Of a DNA stretch of 64,000 nucleotides, positions 55,070 to 63,586 are shown one piece after another. The stretch covers positions 186,001 to 250,000 of the forward strand of contig MPDC01000001.1 in the NCBI GenBank assembly GCA_001874255.1. The letters are read 5' to 3'. How positions within the stretch are numbered: the stretch's first letter is position 1; each line of letters opens with the position of its first letter. Origin of the DNA: Alphaproteobacteria bacterium MedPE-SWcel (GTDB taxonomy: Bacteria > Pseudomonadota > Alphaproteobacteria > Rhodobacterales > Rhodobacteraceae). Under the pieces are notes generated by a model, which saw only the letters and a program-made list of their open reading frames with translations, did not search any database and was not told the DNA's origin. The position numbers and the translations under genes are program-made.

Positions 55070-55949
55070 TTACGCGGCAATGTCCTCAGTTTCCAGAGCG
55101 GCGTAGAAATTGGCCTCTGCTTCTGTCGGCGGAATGCTCCCAATAGGGTCAAGCAGACGGCGGTTGTTGCACCAGTCCACCCATTTGAGTGTTGCGTATT
55201 CCACTGCCTCGAAGGTGCGCCAAGGGCCGCGGCGGTGAATGATCGTCTCGGCCAAGGCAGTGTCGTAACTGTCTCCGACGCTGCCGACAGAGGGCTCGAT
55301 ACCAGCTTCTCCCAACCGCGCTGTGCATTTGATCGACAGGTATTGGCTGCCGCGGTCTCAGTGGTAAACAAGCCCCATCGCCTTTGTCGGCCGCCGCTCG
55401 TGAACAGCCTGTTCCAGAGCATCGAGAACATTCCGGCATGCGCCGAGGTGCTGAACGCCAACCAAGGATCTTGCGGGCATAGGCATCGATAACGAAGGCG
55501 ACATAGTTGAACCCCTTCCAGGTGGCAACATAGGTGAAATCGCTGACCCAGAGCATGTTGGGCGCGGGCACACGGAACTGCCGGTTCACCTTGTCGAGCG
55601 GGCATGGGGCCTTCTTGTCCGCGATGGTCGTCCGGTGCGGCTTGCCCCGGATAATGCCTTGAATACCCATGTCCTTCATCAGCCCTGCCACCGTGCAGCG
55701 GGCGACGTCAAAACCTTCCCGTTGCAATTGCCGCCAGACCTTACGAACGCCGTAGACCCGCCAGTTCTCTTCGAAGACCCGCCGGATCTCGGGCCGCAAT
55801 GCCTGGTCACGCCGGGCACGGTCCAACAACCGGGCCGGATCAGCCCGCTTCGCCAGGTGTTCATAATTCGTGGAAGGGGCAATCAGCAGCACCGCGCAGA
55901 TCGGCTCGACCCCGTGCGCATCACGATGCGCTTCAATGAAATCCACCAT
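55070..55949 (-). pseudogene. IS3 transposase orfB, broken
   Basis: The integrase-type transposase can be followed in three frames. The N-part (EAHRDAHGVEPICAVL, VYGVRKVWRQLQREGFDVAR, NMLWVSDFTYVATWKGF) runs in one frame to ARKILGWR. The frame then shifts for VLDALEQAVHERRPTKAMGL, where a TGA replaces the Ser before DRGSQYL. The end (GSVGDSYDTALAETI then IHRRGPW) lacks about 8 codons compared with relatives. The DDE residues can be traced, but no single intact protein is possible. Confidence 0.88.
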
Positions 55950-56270
55950 CGCTTCGACCGGCGGTCGAACTCCGCCATCGCAAAATACGCCGAGGCTTTA
56001 CGACGTATCTCGTTGGCCTGGCGTAGCTCCCGGCTCTCCCTCTCAAGCGCCTTCATCTTCTCAGCCATGTCGCTGGGGATGCCTGCGCGCCTGCCACTGT
56101 CGACCTCGGCCTTCTTGACCCAGTCGTTCAGCGTGTTCGCCGCGCAGCCGATCTTCGCGGCAAGCGACGTGATCGACTGCCAGCGAGAACCGTGCTGGCC
56201 TTCGCCGTCGAGAACCATCCGCATAGCGCGCTCGCACTTCAGGGGAAAACGTGTTCGTGGTCTTGCTCAT
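55883..56270 (-). pseudogene. IS3 transposase orfA, frameshifted
   Basis: The gene begins MSKTTNTFSPEVR in one frame, then continues with MRMVLDGEGQHGSRWQSITS in another, a loss of about 2 bp (or gain of 1) near 56230. The HTH (SLAAKIGCAANTLNDWVKKA) and leucine zipper (EKMKALERESRELRQANEI) regions are intact. The orfA/orfB overlap where a programmed shift would occur lies near 55949. Confidence 0.85.
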
Positions 56271-56473
56271 GATGCTCCATCCTACTCAGGAGTTGGAGCC
56301 TCCGGCAAACCCGGGGCGGTTCAGGGGCAAGGCTGAAAAATGCGATATGCGATGGAAAGCACTGCGATCAGAAGGCAGGAGAGGGGAGGGCAGACCGAAA
56401 ACGGCTGAAGTGGAAAAAATTGCCGACCGCCCTCTTGCACCGGAGGAGGTGGAGCGATAATAACCGCCCTCAC

Positions 56474-56548
56474 GGGTGATTAGCTCAGTGGTAGAGCGCT
56501 TCGTTCACATCGAAGATGTCAGGAGTTCAAATCTCTTATCACCCACCA
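56474..56548 (+). tRNA. tRNA-Val (anticodon CAC)
   Basis: A complete 75-nt cloverleaf with encoded CCA. Acceptor GGGTGAT / ATCACCC, D arm GCTC/GAGC, anticodon stem CTTCG/CGAAG with loop TTCACAT (anticodon CAC), T arm AGGAG/CTCTT. It is the insertion site of the downstream genomic island. Confidence 0.97.
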
Positions 56549-56550
56549 TC
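56503..56550 (+). repeat. attL: 3' part of tRNA-Val
   Basis: 48 bp, from the anticodon stem to two bases past CCA, repeated at 62115-62162 with one mismatch (A to T in the T-loop region). Direct repeats of a tRNA 3' end next to an integrase gene are the standard mark of a tRNA-targeted integrative element. Confidence 0.92.
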
Positions 56551-56612
56551 TTTCCAATAGCTTAGTACTGTTTTACAAAGCGCCCATCGGTTCAGTGAAC
56601 CTGAGGGCCTGA

Positions 56613-57353
56613 TCAACGCGCCTCCCGAATCCGGACGAAGTCTAGGATCTCAGCCGCATCCTGCAAGTGATCCGGCGCGAAACGGGCATAGGTCTGATAG
56701 GTGATCGCAACGTTTGAGTGTCCGAGGTACTGAGCCACTTTCTCCAGCGGCACGCCATTTGACACCATGGCGACCGCGCTGGAATGGCGGATCGTGTGCA
56801 GCGTTACATTGTCAAGCTTGGCCCGGCGGCAGGCGGCCTCGAACCCTTTGCGAATGTTCTTCACCTTGCCCCCGGCATATTCGATCACATAGTCACTGAG
56901 AGCGGCGTCATGCGCAGTTTTAAGCGCGGCCCGGATCCCGGCATTCATCGGGACGATGGCGCGGCCCTTTCGGGTCTTGGCGTTATCAAGGCGCAGATTG
57001 ATGATCCCGCGCTGGAACTCCACCCGATCCCAGGTCAGATCCAGAACAGCCCCGATCCGCCCGGCTGTGGCGAACAGCAAGTGAATGGCCAGCGCAATGT
57101 GCGGAGATGCAGCAGCGTCGATCAGGGCCGCGATCTCTTCCTTTTCCAAGTACCGCTCTTTGGGCGTGGGTTTTGCCGGTCGCTCAATCGATGGCGCCCT
57201 GTCGATGATCCGCTCCTTCACGGCAAACCGTGGTTCCTCTTGCCGCCCACCGCTGCAGCGTAGAAAGCCTGATATGCTTCCCAAGGAGGCTGCGTTCTTT
57301 GGTTCGCTCTGGTCAGGCTTTGGTTCTCTACTGACCGTTGATGTTACTGCCAA
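56613..57353 (-). CDS. Tyrosine-type site-specific integrase, N-terminally shortened
   Basis: A 246-residue protein. The catalytic domain is complete: first Arg in ATAGRIGAVLDLTWDRV, HTIRHSSAVAM with the HxxR pair, HSNVAITYQTY with the nucleophilic Tyr. The usual N-terminal arm- and core-binding domains are mostly missing, since phage-type integrases are about 350-400 residues. The first 45 residues look unrelated and Ser/Pro/Glu-rich. It lies 65 bp from tRNA-Val and reads toward it. It probably no longer integrates efficiently, which is an inference. Confidence 0.85.
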   Translation of the reverse strand: MAVTSTVSREPKPDQSEPKNAASLGSISGFLRCSGGRQEEPRFAVKERIIDRAPSIERPAKPTPKERYLEKEEIAALIDAAASPHIALAIHLLFATAGRIGAVLDLTWDRVEFQRGIINLRLDNAKTRKGRAIVPMNAGIRAALKTAHDAALSDYVIEYAGGKVKNIRKGFEAACRRAKLDNVTLHTIRHSSAVAMVSNGVPLEKVAQYLGHSNVAITYQTYARFAPDHLQDAAEILDFVRIREAR

Positions 57354-57394
57354 GGGGTGAGGCTGTTGTGGCTCCTATTTAGGCGATAGTGATT

Positions 57395-57579
57395 GTGATC
57401 GTCGCGCCTGAGTACGCGACACTGGAATGGGGTGACTGGTTCAAAACCTCCGTCTTCTCGAGCGCGTCGGGTACATTCCGCCAGTCGAATCTGAAGCGAA
57501 CTTCTACGCGGCTTTGGAACCTCAAGACATGGCCGCGAAACTAGTCGAAATCTGCCTCGGGCAAGCCGGTCGCGGTTCA
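57395..57579 (+). pseudogene. IS3-family transposase 3' fragment
   Basis: A short fragment of orfB from a different IS3 copy: EYATLEWGDWF, then after a frame change LLERVGYIPPVESEANFYAA and LEPQDMAAKLVE. It ends with GCCGGTCGCGGTTCA, similar to the IS3 terminal repeat. No other end is seen. Confidence 0.75.
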
Positions 57580-57686
57580 GTTAGACTGCATGGATGCTGT
57601 GGATCGGGTAAGCAAATGCGAAGGGTAGGGTGAAAGGGTTGCGACCCTTTACAATCTTGTCGAAAGACAGGCATTCAGCTAAGCGA

Positions 57687-57710
57687 GGCGGGCACCTGAC
57701 GATGCCCGCC
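57687..57710 (-). terminator. Terminator-like hairpin after the RTX gene
   Basis: Perfect stem GGCGGGCA / TGCCCGCC with an 8-nt loop, 24 bp past the stop of the RTX-type gene. T-run weak. Confidence 0.55.
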
Positions 57711-57733
57711 CAAGTTTCGAAGTGTGGTTTGCC

Positions 57734-60700
57734 CTAACCCCAGAGCATGAAGGTTTCGCCGCTCAGGCTCCAGTCTCTGGTCGACACCAGGACATCCTGC
57801 AGCAGGATGCTGCTTTCGTGGCCGGTACCCGCCTCGGCAGTGATCAGGGTATCTGTTCCGATTTGCGTAACGCTGACCGACAGGCTGCCTAGACCCCACC
57901 CCATGATTTCGAGCGTGTCGCCAACCTCCAAATCAGTCACCAGATCAGAGCCAAAATCAAAGGTATCACTTCCATCGGTGTAGATCTCGAACTGGAAATG
58001 ATCGGCGCCTGTGCCGCCGGTCAGCAGATCATCCCCTTCTCCGCCCACGAGATGGTCTGAGCCGTCCCCTCCTGTGAGACTATCGTTCCCTTGATCGCCA
58101 AATAGCCAGTTGCCTCCGTCCCCGATGGCCACGTCATCGGCGCTCAGCACATCATCGCCTGTGCCGCCATAAAGGTCGTCGCCGCCGCCAAAGCCGGTGA
58201 GCGTATCGTTGCCGGCTCCGCCATCAAGGACATCTGCCACCCCGGCCGAACCGGTCAGCAGGTCATCAGAGTAGATGTTGTAGCTATAGCCCATGACGCT
58301 CAGATCTGAAGATAGATCATGCGACGGCAGATCCCACGGCATCATGTGGTAGTTCTGCAGGGTGATTGTGCTTTCGTGGTCGGTGCCCGCGCCGAAGGTC
58401 AGGATAGTGTCGCTGCCGGTGATGACCAGATCGATAGAAACAGGGCTGCCGAGGTAGTTCTCAAGCTCCAGCACGTCGCCATCGGCAAAATCCGTCACGG
58501 TGTCATGGCCGAACCCGACCCCAGCACCTGTGAGGTAGTCAGAGTGGAGGTCGAAGTGGACCCGGTCCAGTCCTGCGCCGCCGGTGATCAGGTCATTGTC
58601 CGCCTCAAGGCTGGCATAGATGGTGTCATCACCATCGCCCCCCAGGATCGTATCATCCCCAAAATCACCATAGATCTGGTCCGAACCGATGCCGCCAACC
58701 AGGCTGTCATCGCCAAGCCCACCGAACAGGTAATCCCCCATGTCACCTGCGATCAGCGTGTCGTTTCCGGCATACCCATCGAGGTGGTTCATCATTCCGG
58801 CGGCCCCGACCACATAGTCATCGGTGGCAACGCCATAAGCATAGCCATAGATGCCAAGCCCGCCACTGAAGCTGCCAGAGGGCGGCAAGTCCCAGCTGTC
58901 CATCACGTAGTTCTGCAGGGTGATGGTGCTTTCATGGTCGGTGCCCGCGCCGAAGGTCAGGATAGTGTCGCTGCCGCTGATGACCAGATCGATAGAAACA
59001 GGGCTGCCGAGGTAGGTCTCAAGCTCCAGCACGTCGCCATCGGCAAAATCCGTCACGGTGTCATGGCCGAACCCGATCCCAGCACCTGTGAGGTAGTCAG
59101 AGTGGAGCTCGAAGTGGACCCGGTCCAGTCCTGCGCCGCCGGTGATCAGGTCACTGTCCGCCTCAAGGCTGGCATAGATGGTGTCATCACCATCGCCACC
59201 CAGGATCGTATCATCCCCAAAATCTCCATGGATCTGGTCCGAACCGATACCGCCAACCAGACTGTCATCGCCAAGCCCACCGAACAGGTAATCCCCCATG
59301 TCACCTGCGATCAGCGTGTCGTTTCCGGCATACCCATCGAGGTGGTTCATCATTCCGGCGGCCCCGACCACATAGTCATCGGTGGCAACGCCATAAGCAT
59401 AGCCATAGATGCCAAGCCCGCCACTGAAGCTGCCAGAGGGCGGCAAGTCCCAGCTGTCCATCACGTAGTTCTGCAGGGTGATGGTGCTTTCGTGGTCGGT
59501 GCCCGCGCCGAAGGTCAGGATAGTGTCGCTGCCGACGTGGTTCAGTGAAATTGTGGTATCAGTCGCACCAAAAGAGGACAGTTGCAGCCAATCGCCATCA
59601 CCGAAGTCGGTCACGGTGTCGTTGCCAAATCCCACCGCCTCGCCGGGGGCATAACCGGTGAATACATCAAAGCCGAACTGGTCGAAACCGGCACCGCCAG
59701 TCAGCACATCGTCGCCGTCTTCTCCGTACAGAACGTCCGAGCCGTCACCGCCCTCAAGACTGTCAGCGCCGGTTCCGCCATAGAGCCAGTCGTTCATGTC
59801 TTCGCCAAACAGGGTGTCGTTGCCACCTTCGCCGTACAGCCAGGAACTGAGACCGGGACCATCCACAATCAGATCGTCGCTCACCTGTGCAAACCCGTAG
59901 CCCCAAAGCGTCCAGTCCCCTGCCAGGATGATCCCGTCGCTAGGTAGCTCCGCGGGATCCACAAAGTAGTTTTGGAGCGTCACCGTGCTTTCCTGAGACG
60001 TTCCTGCCCAGAACGTCAAAACAGTATCGGTTCCGACATGGCTGGCCGAAACAGTGGCCCCGCTCCAGGCCGACAGAGAGAGCGTATCACCTTCGCCAAA
60101 ATCGGTGATTGTGTCATTGCCAAAGCCGACGTCCATTCCGCTAACGGGATCATAGACGGCGCCAAGTTCAAAACGGTCCATGCCACTGCCACCGCTCAGG
60201 ACCTCATCACCGAGATCGGCAAAAAGCGTGTCATTGCCTGCGCCGCCCTCCAGCGTGTCGGCGTCCTCAAAGGCATAGAGATGATCATCGCCCTCGCCAC
60301 CCAGAATCAAATCGTCACCGGCATCTCCGTACAGCGAGTCATTGCCGCTGAGACCTTCCAGCGTGTCGTTGCCCGCGCCGCCGGACAGAATGTCATCTAC
60401 ACCGGCCAAGCCGATGATATGGTCGTCCGAGACGATGCCGCCGATGGAGCCGTGGAGCATCAGGCTGCCGGTGACCTGGCCGTCAAAGGGCAGGTCCCAC
60501 TCGGGCACGATGTAGTTCTGCAGGGTCAGCGAGCTTTCGTAAGGCGTGCCCGCGCCGAAGGTCAGCACCGTGTCGGTGGCGGTGTAGCTGACCGAAAGAG
60601 TCACGGCGGGGCCGCCAAAGCTGATCACCTCCAGCATGTCGCCCTCGGAGAAATCCGTCACCACATCGGCGCCGAAGCCCTCGTAGTCGGTGCCGTTCCA

Positions 60701-60931
60701 GACCAGCTCGGCGCGGAAGCTGTCATAGCCTGCGCCGCCCGTCATCTGGTCGTTGTCCGCGCCATAGCCGCCGCTCAGCTGGTCATCCCCGTCACCGCCA
60801 TCCAGCGTGTCATTTCCCCCGGCGCCGTCCAGCGTATCGGCAAACAATGAGCCAAGGACCACGTTGTCATCGGCATCTCCAAGAGCCGTTCCGCCATTGG
60901 ATGGTGCGTTTACCGTAATGGGTGATGTCAT
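57734..60931 (-). CDS. RTX-type calcium-binding repeat protein
   Basis: A 1065-residue acidic protein built from hemolysin-type nonapeptides (GGAGNDTLDGGDGDDQLSGG and many GDDTIxGGxGDD), arranged in about five modules. Each module has Ca-binding nonapeptides, then a VTDFxxGDxLEL block and a GSDTILTFGAGT-HESTITLQNY beta block. No N-terminal signal peptide is seen, in line with type I secretion by a C-terminal signal, though no T1SS gene is in this window. No enzymatic domain was recognised. Two modules are near-identical copies (58397-59512). It is the main cargo of the tRNA-Val island. Confidence 0.9.
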   Translation of the reverse strand: MTSPITVNAPSNGGTALGDADDNVVLGSLFADTLDGAGGNDTLDGGDGDDQLSGGYGADNDQMTGGAGYDSFRAELVWNGTDYEGFGADVVTDFSEGDMLEVISFGGPAVTLSVSYTATDTVLTFGAGTPYESSLTLQNYIVPEWDLPFDGQVTGSLMLHGSIGGIVSDDHIIGLAGVDDILSGGAGNDTLEGLSGNDSLYGDAGDDLILGGEGDDHLYAFEDADTLEGGAGNDTLFADLGDEVLSGGSGMDRFELGAVYDPVSGMDVGFGNDTITDFGEGDTLSLSAWSGATVSASHVGTDTVLTFWAGTSQESTVTLQNYFVDPAELPSDGIILAGDWTLWGYGFAQVSDDLIVDGPGLSSWLYGEGGNDTLFGEDMNDWLYGGTGADSLEGGDGSDVLYGEDGDDVLTGGAGFDQFGFDVFTGYAPGEAVGFGNDTVTDFGDGDWLQLSSFGATDTTISLNHVGSDTILTFGAGTDHESTITLQNYVMDSWDLPPSGSFSGGLGIYGYAYGVATDDYVVGAAGMMNHLDGYAGNDTLIAGDMGDYLFGGLGDDSLVGGIGSDQIHGDFGDDTILGGDGDDTIYASLEADSDLITGGAGLDRVHFELHSDYLTGAGIGFGHDTVTDFADGDVLELETYLGSPVSIDLVISGSDTILTFGAGTDHESTITLQNYVMDSWDLPPSGSFSGGLGIYGYAYGVATDDYVVGAAGMMNHLDGYAGNDTLIAGDMGDYLFGGLGDDSLVGGIGSDQIYGDFGDDTILGGDGDDTIYASLEADNDLITGGAGLDRVHFDLHSDYLTGAGVGFGHDTVTDFADGDVLELENYLGSPVSIDLVITGSDTILTFGAGTDHESTITLQNYHMMPWDLPSHDLSSDLSVMGYSYNIYSDDLLTGSAGVADVLDGGAGNDTLTGFGGGDDLYGGTGDDVLSADDVAIGDGGNWLFGDQGNDSLTGGDGSDHLVGGEGDDLLTGGTGADHFQFEIYTDGSDTFDFGSDLVTDLEVGDTLEIMGWGLGSLSVSVTQIGTDTLITAEAGTGHESSILLQDVLVSTRDWSLSGETFMLWG
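58397..59512 (-). repeat. 558-bp tandem duplication inside the RTX gene
   Basis: Two adjacent 558-bp units (58397-58954 and 58955-59512), nearly identical at the DNA level and exactly 186 codons each. A few substitutions (for example Asp/Glu and Ile/Val changes) separate them. A third, older copy of the module begins at 59513 and diverges soon after. Confidence 0.9.
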
Positions 60932-61569
60932 GAGGGCCTCCTGAACCTGCGGTAGTGCAACGAAAGGTTGGAAATCTTAATGAAAGGTAAACATTTTGAT
61001 TCGAATTCATGAGAAATTGGCGCTGCAGCCAGGGTGGGGAAGTCCTGTGTGAGTGCCTGAAGCCAACTCAATCCCCTGTATTCTCGCACCTTGGCAAACG
61101 CTGAGTAGGCAACTTGGAGCGCGGCAGAAGACCACATCTCCCTTTCGCGCCGAGTGCAAAACAGGGGGAGAAAATTCGTTCCTGGCCTAGCAAGGATGGC
61201 CCTCAAACAGGAGGACCAAGCCTGCTCAATCCAGAGATGAGGGTGCTGGGGCAACATGCCCCGGAGATTCGCATCACGGGAGGCTGTAGTCGCGCCAAGC
61301 AGCTGAAGGGTTGGCATCGGGGCAAAAGCAAGTCCACGGGGCGCCACAGGGCAAGTCCACTATCCGTCCCGCACTTTATCTCCGCCATGAATCAGGAGGC
61401 GTTCATCAGCCAGGATGCCCGACAGTTGCAGCGCCTGACCTGCCGCCTGCCTGGTGGGGCACTCTTGCCTCTCGATCCAGCGACGGAGAAAGGAAGACGC
61501 ATTCGGATGTGCAATCTACGATCATTGCGGTCGCAATTGGGACAGGGGCACACTGTTCGAGTCACATGG
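60932..61569. other. Gene-free stretch upstream of the RTX gene
   Basis: About 640 bp inside the island. It probably contains the RTX gene's promoter (AT-rich near 60960-61010). No supported ORF, no matching family recognised on either strand. Confidence 0.5.
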
Positions 61570-61840
61570 TGCCCTTTATGGCGTCCGGGTGCGAGATGTG
61601 GAAACGATCGCCGTAGATGGGGCACCTGTGCGTCTGCGGGGCGTTGATGCTCCCAAATTGAATACGCGGGGTGGGGCTGCGAGGCGTTGGGTGCTCAGTT
61701 TTCTTGGAGGGAAGGAGGCCGAATGCAGGCAAAGCAGCGTGATCTCTTTAGATCGCTAATTTGGTGATTGCTACACCGAGGGCAAAGACAATGGGCGTGC
61801 CGTGGTCAAGGCAGGCTTTGTGTCGGATTGTCTCCGGTAG
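61570..61840 (+). pseudogene. Thermonuclease-like (SNase) gene remnant
   Basis: Reads VRVRDVETIAVDGAPVRLRG, VDAPKLNTRGGAARRWV and KEAECR, the SNase pattern with RLRGVDAP, then a TAA at 61757-61759. Beyond it, in the same frame, FGDCYTEGKDNGRAVVKAGF VSDCLR continues the family. The usual DGDT is DVET here. A stop in the middle and an unclear start make it a pseudogene. Confidence 0.65.
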
Positions 61841-62114
61841 TCGTGGCGGCGATATCGCCGCCTGGAGACACCGGTGGCCCGATCCCGGATCTAACGGGCG
61901 CCGCATTGCGGATGACCCTTCTCACGTTCGGCGAGAATTCGGGGTTCCTGAAGCCGACCAAGAACAAAGACGGGGAACACTTCGTTACCCTAACGAAGTG
62001 TTCATCAGTTCCGTGAACTGGCTTGAACTGGTTTTGCTTTCTCAGATGGTGGAGAATCACCAAAAAAAAGCGTTCCTTACCCGGAAAATCAGTAGCTTGC
62101 GTATGGGTCGGGTT
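61841..62114. other. Island end segment before attR
   Basis: About 270 bp, with no supported gene. A perfect 12-bp inverted repeat GAACACTTCGTT / AACGAAGTGTTC with a 5-nt spacer lies at 61975-62003. No T-run follows, so it is not clearly a terminator. Confidence 0.5.
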
Positions 62115-62162
62115 GTTCACATCGAAGATGTCAGGAGTTCAATTCTCTTATCACCCACCATC
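62115..62162 (+). repeat. attR: tRNA-Val 3' repeat
   Basis: 48-bp direct repeat of 56503-56550, differing at one base. It lacks the 5' half of the tRNA, so it is the far end of the island, and the intact tRNA is at the attL side. Confidence 0.92.
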
Positions 62163-62281
62163 CTACCCTTTTCTTTCCAAAGAAAACCCTCCCAAATAGG
62201 GTGCTAAGTCCGTTTCAAGAGTACAGCTTTGGTTCCAAACAGGTTGCGCATGGCTGGCACGATCGAGGGGGACCGGCATGC

Positions 62282-62872
62282 CTATGCGAGCGGTGGGTTT
62301 GATAACGCACTGAGGCCCCGTGCGATCTCGGCTGCAATCGCCGCTGCGTCAACGCCGTTGCGCTCCGCTGAAACCCGTAAACCCAAAAGGTCAGACTGAT
62401 ATCTGCGGGCCAGGATGCGTGAGTCATAGGATTTATCAATTTCCCCAGAGGATTGCGCCTGCTCGAACAGCTCTGAAAACTGCCCCTCCATCTTCAGAAG
62501 GTGCAGGTTTGCCGTCTCCGCCAGTGGATGGTTGTGCGCCTGCAACTCCAGCAGTGTCTTTGACAGCATGCAGGCCTTCGCGGGGGCCTCTTTGTTTCCG
62601 ATCACCAGCGCCGGGAACTGTTGCAATGCAGCGAGAGGGCCGTGGTCGCGGGCCAACCTGCGCAGCCGCTCGCGGCCATCCAACGCATATCTTTCCAACG
62701 CCAGCTCAAACAGCGCATCCTTGGACCCGAAGGCGGCGTAGAAACTGCCTGGCTTCATCTGCAACCCGGCCTCCAGGTCCTTCAAGGACGTGCCTGCCCA
62801 GCCGCTTCGCCAAAACAGATCGCGCGCGCGTTCGATAAGGTCATCACGGTCATAATTGGGCTTGCGGGGCAT
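62282..62872 (-). CDS. TetR family transcriptional regulator
   Basis: A 196-residue repressor. The HTH is at residues 8-52 (RDDLIERARDLFWRSGWAGT, SLKDLEAGLQMKPGSFYAAF). A larger helical ligand domain with a Cys in KACMLSKTLLELQAHNHPLA follows. The ATG at 62870-62872 gives MPRKPNYDRDDL. It diverges from the AhpD-like gene, with two palindromic sites in the 100-bp gap, and so is expected to repress both itself and that gene. Confidence 0.92.
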   Translation of the reverse strand: MPRKPNYDRDDLIERARDLFWRSGWAGTSLKDLEAGLQMKPGSFYAAFGSKDALFELALERYALDGRERLRRLARDHGPLAALQQFPALVIGNKEAPAKACMLSKTLLELQAHNHPLAETANLHLLKMEGQFSELFEQAQSSGEIDKSYDSRILARRYQSDLLGLRVSAERNGVDAAAIAAEIARGLSALSNPPLA

Positions 62873-62886
62873 TGGATCACCGGTAG

Positions 62887-62927
62887 TTGAATGATTGCTC
62901 AAATATATACTTGAGTGATCACTCAAG
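62887..62927. promoter_or_regulatory. Two TetR-type operator sites
   Basis: A perfect 18-bp palindrome CTTGAGTGATCACTCAAG at 62910-62927 and a related imperfect one, TTGAATGATTGCTCAA, at 62887-62902. Their starts are 24 bp apart on either side of AATATATAC, which may hold a -10 box. The position between a TetR gene and its divergent partner is the classic one. Confidence 0.8.
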
Positions 62928-62973
62928 AAACCCTAGATGTTCCTCACATTCGCTTTTTTCAAGGAACTCCCAC

Positions 62974-63540
62974 ATGACCTTCCCTTCGCATGATCTGAAC
63001 TCGGCGCCAGATGCGTCCAAGCCTTTGCTGGAAAAATCGCAAGAGGCCTTTGGCCGTCTGCCCGGCCTGCACAAGGTTCTGGCAGAAAGCCCGCAAGCCT
63101 TTGAAGGATATCAACTGCTTCACAAGCTGTTCACGGAGACTGAATTTGACGCCGAGGAACTGACCGTCGTGTGGCAGTCGATCAATGTTGAGCATGAGTG
63201 CCACTATTGCGTTCCGGCCCACACAGGCATCGCCAAAATGATGAAAGTGCCGGATGAAATCACCGACGCACTGCGCAACGAAACGGCGCTGCCGTCAGAC
63301 AAGCTCGAAGCGTTGCGCACCTTCACAGTCCAAATGGTTCGTGCGCGCGGGTATGTGTCAGAGGCTCAGATGAACGCCTTTTTCGCAGCAGGATATGGCC
63401 ACCGTGCGGTGCTGGATGTCATCCTTGGTCTGGCTCAGAAAACAATGTCCAACTACGTCAATCACGTAGCTGAAACACCCGTCGATCAAGTGTTCCAGTC
63501 CCTGGTCTGGACACGTGGCGAGACCCCTTTGAAAGCTTGA
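62974..63540 (+). CDS. Carboxymuconolactone decarboxylase/AhpD-like protein
   Basis: A 188-residue all-alpha protein of the CMD/AhpD superfamily. The redox-type motif ECHYCVPAHTGIAKMM (CxxC, then His) is near residue 73. The LGLAQKTMSNYVNHVAETPV segment is typical of the peroxidase-related branch. It is probably a disulfide-based peroxidase or reductase. The ATG at 62974 follows AAGGAACT. Controlled by the divergent TetR gene. Confidence 0.88.
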   Translation: MTFPSHDLNSAPDASKPLLEKSQEAFGRLPGLHKVLAESPQAFEGYQLLHKLFTETEFDAEELTVVWQSINVEHECHYCVPAHTGIAKMMKVPDEITDALRNETALPSDKLEALRTFTVQMVRARGYVSEAQMNAFFAAGYGHRAVLDVILGLAQKTMSNYVNHVAETPVDQVFQSLVWTRGETPLKA

Positions 63541-63548
63541 TGCTGGCA

Positions 63549-63586
63549 GAGGACACGCGGAGGCAGAAGTGTCGCGGCGTGTCCTC
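63549..63586 (+). terminator. Hairpin downstream of the AhpD-like gene
   Basis: Perfect 10-bp stem GAGGACACGC / GCGTGTCCTC with an 18-nt loop, 9 bp after the stop. No T-run. Confidence 0.55.

Larger units (their letters stand above)
55031..56324 (-). mobile_element. IS3-family insertion sequence, decayed, with GGG target duplication
   Basis: A 1294-bp element. Terminal inverted repeats of about 27 bp start TGAACCGCGCCGGG (55031-55057) and, read on the minus strand, TGAACCGCCCCGGG (ending 56298-56324), matching at about 24 of 27 positions. The flanks are GGG on both sides (55028-55030 and 56325-56327), a 3-bp target duplication typical of IS3. It carries the two-gene orfA/orfB layout, both broken. 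It inserted between the Lrp gene and tRNA-Val. Confidence 0.9.
57354..57733. other. Gap between integrase and RTX genes
   Basis: Apart from the transposase fragment and the RTX terminator hairpin, nothing recognised. It probably includes the integrase promoter. Confidence 0.5.

Noticed and set aside
56251-56460. 69-codon ORF between the IS and tRNA-Val
   Set aside because: It begins inside the IS and crosses its terminal repeat; no family pattern.
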